A stretch of DNA of 64,000 nt from Dehalobacterium formicoaceticum (GTDB taxonomy: Bacteria > Bacillota > Dehalobacteriia > Dehalobacteriales > Dehalobacteriaceae). Where the stretch lies: assembly GCF_002224645.1 (NCBI RefSeq), contig NZ_CP022121.1, positions 2,548,501-2,612,500 on the forward strand, read 5' to 3'. Made by a program: the position numbers and the translations under genes. Of the stretch, positions 53,345 through 62,088 are shown in pieces. Positions within the stretch are counted from its first letter, which is position 1; every line of letters starts with the position of its first letter. Below the pieces are notes generated by a model. It was not told the DNA's origin. It saw only the letters and a program-made list of their open reading frames with translations, and did not search any database.

Positions 53345-53485
53345 TAGGACGCAGGGGAACCCTTTTAATCTGCGAGATATGAACTCGTTCAGCTTAAGCT
53401 GAACATCGGGCTTCAGATGGGGAATCTACCCCACCTGAAGTGAAAATAGGAGCTCCCACTTATAGAAGTAGGAGTCTTGGAATTT
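53345..53485 (+). mobile_element. Hairpin-rich element end, possibly an IS200/IS605-type or MITE remnant
   Basis: GCAGGGGAACCC, TTCAGCTTAAGCTGAA, TTCAGATGGGG/CCCCACCTGAA and CTCCCACTT/AAGTAGGAG form consecutive hairpins, ending GGAGTCTTGGAATTTG. Such arrays occur at the right ends of IS200/IS605 elements and their non-autonomous derivatives. No transposase is present. A related hairpin stands in the nadK leader. Confidence 0.45.
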
Positions 53486-53554
53486 GATTAATCATATTGA
53501 ACAGTAAAATTTTGTACAAGCATTCAGTACGAACCCAAGGAGATTTAAGTTGAC

Positions 53555-53668
53555 ATGAAAAAGGATTATTTTGCGCTAAAGATCTCAATACTTATCTCTC
53601 TGACCATCATCGGTTTTTTTGGTTCCTTTCTGGTGGGGAAATATCCCATCCCGCCAAGTAACGCTTAA
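53555..53668 (+). pseudogene. N-terminal fragment of a FecCD-type iron ABC permease
   Basis: A 37-residue frame with AAGGAGA upstream encodes a charged start and one membrane helix followed by FLVGKYPIPPSN, like the first helix and SxxxGxxPIP motif of FecCD permeases. It stops abruptly at TAA after 37 codons, whereas a permease has over 300. I read it as a truncated relic; a genuine small protein is the alternative. Confidence 0.5.
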
Positions 53669-53685
53669 AAAAGGAGGCGAAGAGC

Positions 53686-54216
<531 letters not shown>

Positions 54217-54220
54217 TAAG

Positions 54221-54301
54221 ACTGTATGTGAGATTTATCCCGATAGTCCCATCATCAAAGAATATGAATCTTTGGCGCTAGCAATGCTGGCACAAAAATA
54301 G
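54221..54301 (+). pseudogene. nifH: C-terminal fragment of the nifH-like gene, opposite strand
   Basis: Plus-strand reading TVCEIYPDSPIIKEYESLAL followed by AMLAQK and TAG resembles the C-terminal end of NifH proteins (TVxEYxPDSxxAxEYxxLA). The junction with the inverted middle part lies at about 54217-54220. Confidence 0.7.
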
Positions 54302-54327
54302 AATAGACCACGATGCAAAGATCATCA

Positions 54328-54355
54328 AAAAGGGAACCTGAGAGGTTCCCTTTTT
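54328..54355 (+). terminator. Terminator after the nifH remnant
   Basis: AAAAGGGAACCT/AGGTTCCCTTTT with a GAG loop and T-rich tail; the symmetric A and T flanks allow use in both directions. The stretch from here to 54547 holds no other feature than a ribosome site. Confidence 0.85.
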
Positions 54356-54547
54356 GATTGATTTTTTGAGATGATTTTTCTGCTTAGCGTGTGTTATTTC
54401 GACAATATTTTGAAATGGACAAGCACCTTTATAAAGCAGCCGGAATATATTGATGATATAAAGGGACAAGGGGGGAGGGATTCATATTTAGGTATTAGCT
54501 TTACGTGATCACTATTTTTTTAAAAAATTTAAGGAGGATTTTTTATT

Positions 54548-55015
54548 ATGACAAAAGAGTTAAACCAAACTGAAACCATGGTTGAGGAGGAAATTTGTTG
54601 TGCTGATCCCCCGGTTGATTGTTGTGCAGATAGTCGAAATTTAAGTATTGGAGCTTGTGCTTTGTTTGAAGATCCCATAGTTCCATCCACTGGATCTTTT
54701 GAATTAAGATGCGCGGGCAGAATTATTAAACCCAGAATTAGAATTCGCGTATGTAATAATAAGAAAGTCATCATGGCAGTGGTAGTTTGTGACAATGATC
54801 CTACTATCGGCGGAGTGGCCAATCCAAATTTTGGAACCATCTTAGGCTACAAGGTAGTAGAATTCACTTCAAATCCAACACCCACAGGCTGCTCGGTTAA
54901 TGAAGTAACAGGTATCTGCTTTGCCATCCCGGGCGATCCTTGTGCTCCGAGGAATCTGATTATTAAAGTAATTGCACATTATTCCCCAGACCCGCTATGC
55001 ACCTTCCTCCCCTAA
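54548..55015 (+). CDS. Cys-rich 155-aa protein, unknown
   Basis: The product has 12 Cys, in pairs near the start (EEICCADP, DCCADS) and singly later (RVCNN, VVCDN, TGCSV, GICFA, DPCAP, LCTFLP), with a beta-rich body. No signal peptide or membrane helix. I recognise no family; in spore formers such proteins are often coat or exosporium structural proteins, but this is only an analogy. AAGGAGG precedes ATG by 11 bases, and it sits alone between terminators. Confidence 0.7.
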   Translation: MTKELNQTETMVEEEICCADPPVDCCADSRNLSIGACALFEDPIVPSTGSFELRCAGRIIKPRIRIRVCNNKKVIMAVVVCDNDPTIGGVANPNFGTILGYKVVEFTSNPTPTGCSVNEVTGICFAIPGDPCAPRNLIIKVIAHYSPDPLCTFLP

Positions 55016-55175
55016 ACGAGAGAAAAATATAAGTAACAATCGAGAGTCTGTACCGTGTTTTAGTACAGGCTCTCTCTAAGTCCTTAAAGAAAACGTCTTA
55101 CTTGCAATAATTATCAAGTCGTATTCTTAAAAGGAGTAGTGGTTAACATTATAATACAAAATTGGGGGGATTCAT

Positions 55176-55526
55176 ATGTTCGATGTCAGCGTGTATTTTA
55201 CTGCGGCGTTTCTTTTAATTGGGGTGCTTGGTTTAGTTCTATATTTAAGATTGCAAAATCATAGCAACCATGATTTAAAAGAAAAACTATCAAATTTACA
55301 AAGTAACCTGGAGCTTATTAATAACCAAAAAGAAAAGGAAGAAGAAAGGATATCCAAACTATTTAACCTGGAAAAACAAAAACAAAATCAACAAACAAAC
55401 TTAAATAAACCCGTTGCCCCTTCGGATGGGATACATGTCGTAAACATTGCGGATGATTGCAGCTATGAAGGAATAGTACAATTATCGCCAAAACAGGAGG
55501 AAATTTTCATTGATTTAGAAATGTAA
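55176..55526 (+). CDS. Membrane-anchored coiled-coil protein, unknown
   Basis: The 116-residue protein has one N-terminal membrane helix (AAFLLIGVLGLVLYL), a coiled coil (about 35-70, HDLKEKLSNLQSNLELINNQ) and a C-terminal segment ending QEEIFIDLEM. No family recognised. The GGGGGG before ATG acts as the ribosome site. Confidence 0.6.
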   Translation: MFDVSVYFTAAFLLIGVLGLVLYLRLQNHSNHDLKEKLSNLQSNLELINNQKEKEEERISKLFNLEKQKQNQQTNLNKPVAPSDGIHVVNIADDCSYEGIVQLSPKQEEIFIDLEM

Positions 55527-55695
55527 AAAAAAACTCTTTTCGATGATTAATTTAATATTGACGTGGAAAGTATAAGTGTGAAAAATATTTTTTGAAGAAA
55601 TTTTAATTTAAAACAGGATTTTTCAGTTAACTGACGAATTTTTTTCATAAGTCGATCAGGCAAAAAATATTTATCTCATCGAAAGAAGGGAATAT

Positions 55696-56229
55696 ATGAA
55701 TACAAAAATCACAAAAAATTTAGAGGTTATTGAAGCAATGCTTTATTATTGGAATGCCTTGAAAGATAAAGAAAAGGTTACGGAAAAATTCATTTATGAC
55801 ATTGGGGAGATGCCGGGATTAACAAACGCCTATGATGAGGAATTTGACAGTGAATCAGTGCGGCGTACTTTAAGTGCTATCAAAAACAGGGAACGCTTTA
55901 CCAGCCGCACCAAGAAAGAGGCTCGTTTTTGGAACAATAATCTTTGGATGATGGAAGATTTGGGTTATACAGATGCGATGATACAGCCTTTAAAAAAATT
56001 AAATTTAGATGATCTTGGGGAAAATATTCAGGAGCTAGCAGAAAGTAAAAACTTTGATCAACTGGAAGTAATTTTCGCCCCATTGCATTTTGATGATTAC
56101 TCTATCAAGGAAAATAAATTGATTATTAATTTTTTTAAAGTAAAGCCCGTGGAAGATAAAGCATATATTGGAGAACAGGAATTGACGGAATTTATCAAGG
56201 AAAAATTAATTGAACTCTTGGAAAAGTAA
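55696..56229 (+). CDS. TDE2712-like conserved hypothetical protein
   Basis: The 177-residue soluble protein contains EAMLYYWNALKDKEKVTEKF, YDEEFDSESVRRTLSAIKNR and RFWNNNLWMMEDLGYTDAM, an arrangement I associate with the TDE2712 family of unknown function. GAAAGAAGGG precedes ATG. The family name is given from memory and should be checked. No domain or neighbour suggests a task. Confidence 0.6.
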   Translation: MNTKITKNLEVIEAMLYYWNALKDKEKVTEKFIYDIGEMPGLTNAYDEEFDSESVRRTLSAIKNRERFTSRTKKEARFWNNNLWMMEDLGYTDAMIQPLKKLNLDDLGENIQELAESKNFDQLEVIFAPLHFDDYSIKENKLIINFFKVKPVEDKAYIGEQELTEFIKEKLIELLEK

Positions 56230-56274
56230 AAAGCAAGGAGACAGAAGGACGCTAAGAAGCGTCCTGTTGTTTTG

Positions 56275-57075
56275 TTACAACCGCAATGCTTCCTTTTCCT
56301 TATTCGTCTTCTCTGCTTGTTTTAATGCTTGCTTTTCGGCCCAATTACCCAGCAATTTCTTGTACCAGCTAAGCTTAACAGGGTAATAATATTCTGAATC
56401 CAGCCAGCCATGCTCCTGATAATAACGGTGATCCGGCGCCATCCCTCCATTGGTGGAATGGAAGGCCCTGACTGACCGGAAAATAGCAACTTCTTTTAAA
56501 CCAGGTATGGGGTCTGCTTCGTTGTTAAGCTGCCGAAAGAATCTTTCCGCGGCATTGTTGATTTCATGATTAATTTTTTCTTCCTCTGAGGGGAGAGGAT
56601 TTTCCCAAGCTACGGTCAGACCAAGACCAGGGCAGGTTTTGAAACCCCAAAAACGGGCTACCTCATCAAGATACTTTAATACATCTTTAGCTCCGTAAAC
56701 ACCTTGGGTGACAATGGGTAAAAAAGATTTATGAAAGAAACAGGGACGATGAAAAATGTAAGCCAAACGATCCAGAAGTTTCTTTAGTTGCGCGGTTACT
56801 TGGAGGGAATATACCGGAGTAGCAAAAATTACACCGTCACTATGCATCATGGTATTAAAAATTTCGCCTCTATCGTCCTTCAGAGGACAGTGCTCTTCAC
56901 CTTTCTCCAGACAAGCACCGCAGCCCCGGCATTCCTTCAAATCCGCAATATTTAGAAAAATATATTCGAAATCTACCTCCCCCAGCTTCTTTATCTCCAG
57001 TTCAAAACGGTTAACCACATTTAAAGTTCTACCCTTATGGGGACTGCCCATAATCACGGTGATTTTTTTTGCCAT
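56275..57075 (-). CDS. Flavodoxin-fold NAD(P)H-dependent FMN reductase family protein
   Basis: The 266-residue protein has the FMN-binding start ITVIMGSPHKGRTLNVVN, a four-Cys cluster CRGCGACLEKGEEHCPLKD typical of iron-sulfur flavoproteins and multimeric flavodoxin reductases, and GVIFATPVYSLQVTAQLKKL. The C-terminal extension of about 80 residues is family-specific. It likely reduces a quinone, flavin or oxidised substrate. GGGAGGG lies 6-9 bases before ATG 57075; a longer frame upstream lacks a site. Confidence 0.85.
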   Translation of the reverse strand: MAKKITVIMGSPHKGRTLNVVNRFELEIKKLGEVDFEYIFLNIADLKECRGCGACLEKGEEHCPLKDDRGEIFNTMMHSDGVIFATPVYSLQVTAQLKKLLDRLAYIFHRPCFFHKSFLPIVTQGVYGAKDVLKYLDEVARFWGFKTCPGLGLTVAWENPLPSEEEKINHEINNAAERFFRQLNNEADPIPGLKEVAIFRSVRAFHSTNGGMAPDHRYYQEHGWLDSEYYYPVKLSWYKKLLGNWAEKQALKQAEKTNKEKEALRL

Positions 57076-57376
57076 AAAAATCCCTCCCTTTATTGCAAAT
57101 ATCCTTTGTTTGTGCAACCATGAACTGTGATTGATCATGCTTAAATAATAAATAATAATTCGCTGTATTATGGTGATTACCTTCTATGCTTCACCCGAGC
57201 CCATACATTTTACTTTAAAAGACAGATAATGACAGGATTAGTGTTCTTTCTTTGCAGGATAGTACTGTTAAAAAATAGAAATAATAGTAATGATCTGATA
57301 AAATAATCGGAAAAAAAGATGCAGCACAATTAATAGGAAGAATCATCGGTTAAAATGATTAATGGAGGGGCTCGTT

Positions 57377-57718
57377 GTGAAGTTGGATTTTAAAAGTGAA
57401 AGGGACAGGCTTTATGTAAAGATTCATGGTGAAATTGACCTATCGGTGGCAGCGGATCTGAGACAAGACTTAGACCAGAATCTGGATAAAAAGCAGGCAC
57501 GTCACCTGATTCTGGATTTTACAGAAGTGAGTTTTATTGACAGTTCAGGTTTAGGCGTGATTTTAGGAAGGTATAAACGACTTACGGAAATAGGAGGTAC
57601 AGTTCAAATCTGTGGTGTGAATGATCAGATCGAAAAAATATTAGAGCTGTCCGGTTTCGGACGTATTATGAAAATTAGTCCCCAAGGGAGTAAAAAAAGT
57701 CATGGAACCAGTTTTTAA
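57377..57718 (+). CDS. spoIIAA: Anti-sigma F factor antagonist SpoIIAA
   Basis: SpoIIAA releases sigma F from SpoIIAB in the forespore. The 113-residue STAS protein has the phosphoacceptor serine in SFIDSSGLGVILGRYK. GTG 57377 has GGAGGGG 6 bases upstream; ATG 57362 overlaps the site. It begins the spoIIA operon with spoIIAB and sigF downstream. The C-terminal tail (KKSHGTSF) runs past the usual end by a few residues and overlaps the spoIIAB leader. Confidence 0.93.
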   Translation: MKLDFKSERDRLYVKIHGEIDLSVAADLRQDLDQNLDKKQARHLILDFTEVSFIDSSGLGVILGRYKRLTEIGGTVQICGVNDQIEKILELSGFGRIMKISPQGSKKSHGTSF

Positions 57719-57731
57719 GGAGGAAAACATA

Positions 57732-58169
57732 ATGGAGAAACCAAAAAATAGTGTGCTGATCCAATTTAAAAGCATTCCGGAAAATGTTTCTTTGGCCAGA
57801 GTGCTGGTCGCATCCATCGGAGCTCAATTTGATTTAACCATTAGTGAATTGGATGAATTAAAAGTCGCTGTATCAGAAGCGGTGTCTAATGCCATGATCC
57901 ACGGTTATTTGAATGATCCGGACAAAAATGTGGAGATGGAGATCTTATGTTTTGATGAAAAGCTGATTATTCGCGTTACTGATTATGGGGTTGGGATCGC
58001 CGATGTTCAATTAGCCTTACAACCATCCTATTCTACAGAGGATGACCGCATGGGATTGGGCTTTGTTTTTATTCAATCCTTTATGGACAAGATGGACGTG
58101 AAGTCAAAACTGAATCAAGGCACAACCGTCACTATGGTGAAAAATCTGGTTCATCAGCAAGAAAGTTAG
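57732..58169 (+). CDS. spoIIAB: Anti-sigma F factor SpoIIAB
   Basis: SpoIIAB is both a serine kinase on SpoIIAA and an anti-sigma factor. The 145-residue GHKL protein has LDELKVAVSEAVSNAMIHGY (N box), RVTDYGVGIADV (G1) and MGLGFVFIQSFMD. AAGGAGG lies 8 bases before ATG 57732. Second gene of spoIIA. Confidence 0.95.
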   Translation: MEKPKNSVLIQFKSIPENVSLARVLVASIGAQFDLTISELDELKVAVSEAVSNAMIHGYLNDPDKNVEMEILCFDEKLIIRVTDYGVGIADVQLALQPSYSTEDDRMGLGFVFIQSFMDKMDVKSKLNQGTTVTMVKNLVHQQES

Positions 58170-58177
58170 GTGGTAAA

Positions 58178-58984
58178 ATGATACAGAGGTTGTCGGAGAT
58201 GAATCTCCCGCGCTTTCCTCTGTTGTCTGAAACGGAAACAAAAATACTACTGCAGAAAACCAGACAAGGAGACGAAGCAGCCCGGGAAAGATTGATCAAT
58301 TGCAATTTAAGACTTGTATTTAATATGGTACAAAGGTTCAAAAACAGAGGTTACGAATTGGAGGATTTATTTCAAATTGGCACAATTGGCTTGATGAAGG
58401 CCATTGATAAGTTTGATCCATCCTTTGATGTCAAGTTTTCCACCTATGCCGTACCCATGATTATGGGAGAAATTCGCCGTTTTATGAGAGACGACAGCCC
58501 GGTTAAGGTCAGTCGCTCATATAAAGAATTGGCTGTGCGCATTTATCGCTGCAAAGAAAGCTTAACAAACAAATTAGGCCGGGAGCCTACCATCGGAGAA
58601 CTGGCAGAGGAATTAGCAGTCTCCAAAGAAGAAATCGTAACTTCATTAGAAGCCATTCAAGTGCCTTCATCTATTCATGAAACTGTTTTTCAAAACGATG
58701 GGGATCCAATTTATCTCCTTGATCAATTAACTTCTGAAAGCAATTCAGATAGCAAAATGTTCGATAATCTGATGTTAAAAGATGTTTTGGGACAGCTCCC
58801 CTTAAGACTTAAGGAAGTAATTCTGATGCGTTTTTTTCAAGATCAAACTCAAGTTGAGGTAGCAAAAAAATTAGGGATCTCTCAGGTGCAGGTGTCCCGC
58901 CTGGAGCGTCAGGCTTTAAAGGAAATTAAACTATTGTTAAGTGAAGGTAATGAAGATCAGGAAGACAGGGAAGATAAAGAATAA
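58178..58984 (+). CDS. sigF: RNA polymerase sigma-F factor
   Basis: Sigma F drives the first forespore-specific programme. The 268-residue protein has an N-terminal hydrophilic region, sigma-70 region 2 (NCNLRLVFNMVQRFKNRG, DLFQIGTIGLMKAIDKFD, FSTYAVPMIMGEIRRF), region 3 and region 4 with LGISQVQVSRLERQALKE. Third gene of spoIIA, 8 bases after spoIIAB, translated with AGGTGG. Confidence 0.96.
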   Translation: MIQRLSEMNLPRFPLLSETETKILLQKTRQGDEAARERLINCNLRLVFNMVQRFKNRGYELEDLFQIGTIGLMKAIDKFDPSFDVKFSTYAVPMIMGEIRRFMRDDSPVKVSRSYKELAVRIYRCKESLTNKLGREPTIGELAEELAVSKEEIVTSLEAIQVPSSIHETVFQNDGDPIYLLDQLTSESNSDSKMFDNLMLKDVLGQLPLRLKEVILMRFFQDQTQVEVAKKLGISQVQVSRLERQALKEIKLLLSEGNEDQEDREDKE

Positions 58985-59070
58985 AAGAAAATCTAATTGA
59001 ATTATTATCAACAGATGTCCGGCCGGGTGATTGATCAATCTCTCGGTTCGGGCTTCTTTTTTTATACTTT

Positions 59071-59116
59071 CAGGCTTTCGCTCAGCCTTCGGCTTGGCAG
59101 AAGCCTAGTTTTCTTT
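59071..59116 (+). repeat. Dispersed intergenic repeat, copy 3
   Basis: CAGGCTTTCGCTCAGCC, TTCGGCTTGGC and AAGCC-TAGTTTTCTTTA match copies near 33484 and 46492. TATACTTTC precedes the repeat. It lies after sigF, whose likely terminator is CCGGGTGATTGATC/GATCAATC... just upstream followed by seven T. Confidence 0.6.
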
Positions 59117-59245
59117 ATCGATCATACTTTTCTATTAGCTTTCCATTTCCCCCCTTTCCACTCTCTCTTTCTGCTTTCCATGTATAAGCAAAAAATGGGG
59201 TGGACAAGATAAAAGTATAAACATTTATCTAACAGGAGGTTCACT

Positions 59246-59452
59246 ATGCAAGTTAAAGTAATCGAGTTAATCGGGGAGTCAAATGACAATTGGAATGATG
59301 CCGTGAAGCAAGCCGTCAGACAAGCTTCCAAAACCATCCCTAATATCACCGGGGTAGAGGTTTATAATTTGACGGCAGGGGTGTCTTCAGGTCGCTTAAT
59401 GGAATATAAGGCGAATGTAAAAGTAGCATACAGTGATGAAGGTTCTTTTTAA
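59246..59452 (+). CDS. Dodecin family flavin-binding protein
   Basis: A 68-residue protein of the dodecin family: VKVIELIGESNDNWNDAVKQA, then VRQASKTIPNITGVEVYNL and YKANVKVAYSD. Dodecins assemble as 12-mers that store and protect flavins. AACAGGAGG precedes ATG. It is a single gene between spoIIA and spoVA. Confidence 0.92.
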   Translation: MQVKVIELIGESNDNWNDAVKQAVRQASKTIPNITGVEVYNLTAGVSSGRLMEYKANVKVAYSDEGSF

Positions 59453-59488
59453 TTAAAAGAATAAAAAAAATTTGCTGCAAATAACCAC

Positions 59489-59520
59489 AGTAAAAAAGCG
59501 CGACTGAGCGCTTTTTTACT
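59489..59520. terminator. Terminator after the dodecin gene
   Basis: AGTAAAAAAGCGC/GCGCTTTTTTACT with a six-base loop, A-rich left and T-rich right arms. Confidence 0.8.
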
Positions 59521-59559
59521 GTAAAGATGCTTTAATCCCATCTTAAATCCGGTGTTAAA

Positions 59560-59589
59560 GAATATGGAAGCAAGAAAATGGCAATAATA
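59560..59589 (+). promoter_or_regulatory. Possible sigma-G (or sigma-F) promoter of spoVA
   Basis: GAATA at 59560, 17 bases, then CAATAATA resembles the sigma-G consensus GAATA-N17-CATACTA, as expected for spoVA. Confidence 0.5.
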
Positions 59590-59616
59590 GTAAAAAATCA
59601 AGGGTGGTGAAGCATA

Positions 59617-60099
59617 TTGTCTCCCAAGAAAAGCAAAATGTTGGAGGATATTGAACAAGCGATCCAACAAAACAAAGAGAAAGAATATCAGACAATGGTG
59701 CATAATATCAAGCCCAGCCCGCCGGTTTTAAAAAATGCCATCGCGGCGTTTGGAGTAGGAGGTTTCATCTGTGCCTTTGCCCAAGGAATTTTAAATATCT
59801 TACTTCAAATGGGACTAACAAATAAAGATGCCGGAACCGTGACCCTGATTTTGATGATCCTGATTGGGGCCGTATTAACAGGTTTTGGCATCTATGATAA
59901 TTTAGGTAAATTTGCCGGAGCAGGCTCCATTATCCCCATTACCGGTTTTGCCAACTCCATTGTCGCTTCCGCTTTGGAATGGAAAAGGGAGGGCTACGTT
60001 TTCGGGGTCACAGCAAAAATGTTTACCGTGGCCGGCCCGGTACTGGTCTATGGGACACTGATTTCTGTCCTGATTGGAATCATTTCCTTAATAATTTGA
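59617..60099 (+). CDS. spoVAC: Stage V sporulation protein AC
   Basis: SpoVAC is a membrane protein of the spore inner-membrane channel for dipicolinic acid. The 160-residue protein has a helical charged N-terminus and four helices with AFGVGGFICAFAQGI and GAGSIIPITGFANSIVA, the family pattern. The TTG start follows GGGTGGTGAAGCATA. First gene of the spoVA operon, about 30 bases after the sigma-G-like promoter. spoVAA/AB are absent as in other Clostridia. Confidence 0.93.
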   Translation: MSPKKSKMLEDIEQAIQQNKEKEYQTMVHNIKPSPPVLKNAIAAFGVGGFICAFAQGILNILLQMGLTNKDAGTVTLILMILIGAVLTGFGIYDNLGKFAGAGSIIPITGFANSIVASALEWKREGYVFGVTAKMFTVAGPVLVYGTLISVLIGIISLII

Positions 60100-60115
60100 G
60101 ATCGGAGGTTTACCA

Positions 60116-61120
60116 ATGAGACGAGTCGGAAAGCAAACCATAGTTTTTCAAGATCCTCCTTTGATCCTTAACCACGCATCAGTGGTGGGACCGAAAGAAG
60201 GGGAGGGCCCCTTACAAAAAACCTTCGATTTGATTTTGGATGATACCCTTTTTGGGGAAAAAAGCTGGGAAAAGGCGGAGTGCAAAATTCTACAGGCAGC
60301 GGTCAATCTGGCTTTGGATAAGGAGAATTTGGGCAGAGATGAAATTGATTTTCTCTTGGCAGGGGACTTGTTAAATCAAAATATTTCAGCAAATTATGCG
60401 GCGCGGCAATTAGCTATCCCTTTTTTTGGCTTATACGGAGCTTGCTCTACTATGGCCGAAAGCCTTATTTTGGGAGCGGTCCTGGTCGATGGGGAATTTG
60501 CCGAAAAGGTAGTCGCAGCTGTTTCCAGCCATCATGATACGGCGGAAAGACAATACCGTTTCCCAACGGAACAAGGTGTGCAAAGACCACTTACTGCTCA
60601 GTGGACTGTTACGGGAGCAGGAGCAGCTTTGATCGGTAAAGGTGAAAAAGGTACGCGCATAACCCATGCCACCGTGGGCAAGGTCATTGACTTGGGCATT
60701 AAGGATCAAAGTGATATGGGAGCGGCCATGGCACCGGCGGCAACTGATACTTTGATCCGCCATTTTACAGATACCGGTCGAAAACCGGCGGATTATGATT
60801 TAATCATTACGGGAGATTTAGCAACTATCGGAAAAGAATTGACTCACCAATTAATGGAACAACAAGGCTATCCCCTGGGCGAAAATTTTGCGGATTGCGG
60901 TTTGCTGATCTACGATCCCACCCAAGATACCCATGCAGGGGGCAGCGGCTGCGCCTGTTCCGCGGTGGTGACCTGCGGACATCTTTTGCATAGTATGAGT
61001 GCCGGAATGTATCAAAAAATCATGCTGGTAGGCACAGGGGCTTTGTTAAGTCCCATTAGTATGCTTCAAGGTGAGTCCATACCCGGTATTGCCCATGCTG
61101 TGGTGATAGAAAACTATTAA
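60116..61120 (+). CDS. spoVAD: Stage V sporulation protein AD
   Basis: SpoVAD is a cytosolic thiolase-fold protein that binds dipicolinic acid. The 334-residue protein has FGLYGACSTMAESLILGA, AAVSSHHDTAERQYRFP and GGSGCACSAVV, typical of SpoVAD. ATCGGAGG precedes ATG by 8 bases. Second gene of spoVA. Confidence 0.95.
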   Translation: MRRVGKQTIVFQDPPLILNHASVVGPKEGEGPLQKTFDLILDDTLFGEKSWEKAECKILQAAVNLALDKENLGRDEIDFLLAGDLLNQNISANYAARQLAIPFFGLYGACSTMAESLILGAVLVDGEFAEKVVAAVSSHHDTAERQYRFPTEQGVQRPLTAQWTVTGAGAALIGKGEKGTRITHATVGKVIDLGIKDQSDMGAAMAPAATDTLIRHFTDTGRKPADYDLIITGDLATIGKELTHQLMEQQGYPLGENFADCGLLIYDPTQDTHAGGSGCACSAVVTCGHLLHSMSAGMYQKIMLVGTGALLSPISMLQGESIPGIAHAVVIENY

Positions 61121-61136
61121 GAGGGAGGGATTTATA

Positions 61137-61496
61137 GTGCAGGAAATCTTGATGGCCTTTTTGTTAGGAGGGACGATTTGTCTCATTGGTCAGTTGATTA
61201 TGGATTTAACGCCTTTTTCCGTCACCCCAACCCATATTCTGGTGGGTTTTTTGGTCGGGGGCGCCATTCTCAGCGCTTTTGGGCTTTACCAACCCCTCAT
61301 TGACCTGGGCGGAACAGGGGCAACTATTCCTTTAAGCGGGTTTGGTCATTCTTTAGCCCAGGGTGCCATCGAAGGTGGAAAATCCGGGGGTCTTCTGGGG
61401 GTGCTGGGTGGAGGCATAGAGGCCACAGCAGCCGGGGTTGGGGCAGCGATCATATTTGGCTACCTGGTTGCAGTGATATCAACCCCTCAAGGTTAA
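61137..61496 (+). CDS. spoVAE: Stage V sporulation protein AE (SpoVAEb)
   Basis: A 119-residue membrane protein with three to four helices, GGTICLIGQLIMDLT, GGAILSAFGLYQPLIDLGG and GATIPLSGFGHSLAQGA, paralogous to SpoVAC. Start is GTG after GAGGGAGGG. It is part of the DPA channel. Confidence 0.92.
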   Translation: MQEILMAFLLGGTICLIGQLIMDLTPFSVTPTHILVGFLVGGAILSAFGLYQPLIDLGGTGATIPLSGFGHSLAQGAIEGGKSGGLLGVLGGGIEATAAGVGAAIIFGYLVAVISTPQG

Positions 61497-61500
61497 GATC

Positions 61501-62088
61501 ATGGATCATAAAAAAAGAAAAGTGATTATTATTACCGATGGAGATGAAGTGGCCAAAAAGACCATCGAAAAAGTGGCAACAAAAGTTGGCGGCTGCTGTA
61601 TTTCCGCGTCAGCGGGGAATCCAACGCCTCTCTCAGGGGAAGAAATAATTTCGCTAATTAAGGAAGCAAGATCAGATCCTGTCCTTGTCATGCTGGATGA
61701 TAAGGGCTGCTGCTCCCAAGGTAAGGGAGAAAAGGCTTTGGAATATCTCGCTAAAAGCGAAGAAGTTCAACTGATCGGCGTCTTGGCCGTTGCCTCTAAT
61801 ACCTTGTTTACTCAAGGGGTAAGTATTGATCATGCCATCACCATGGACGGGCAAATGATTCATCGTCCGGTAAATAAGGACGGGGAGCCGGAAAAAACGG
61901 GACATCATATTTTAGAAGGAGATACGGTGGGTATTTTAAATTCATTAAAAAACCAGATCCCCATGATTATTGGCATTGGGGATATCGGCAAAATGCATGG
62001 CCGTGACCATGCGGCAAGCGGGGGAAAAATTACGACCCAGGCAATTAAATATCTTTTAAAGAGGGATGGTGAATCAGGTGACGCTTAA
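61501..62088 (+). CDS. spoVAEa: SpoVAEa-like cytosolic protein
   Basis: The 195-residue soluble protein has VIIITDGDEVAKKTIEKVA, DPVLVMLDDKGCCSQGKGE, VLAVASNTLFTQG and GIGDIGKMHGRDHA, matching SpoVAEa of spoVA operons. The role in the DPA machinery is unclear. The ATG lies four bases after the spoVAE stop and its end overlaps spoVAF. Confidence 0.88.
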   Translation: MDHKKRKVIIITDGDEVAKKTIEKVATKVGGCCISASAGNPTPLSGEEIISLIKEARSDPVLVMLDDKGCCSQGKGEKALEYLAKSEEVQLIGVLAVASNTLFTQGVSIDHAITMDGQMIHRPVNKDGEPEKTGHHILEGDTVGILNSLKNQIPMIIGIGDIGKMHGRDHAASGGKITTQAIKYLLKRDGESGDA

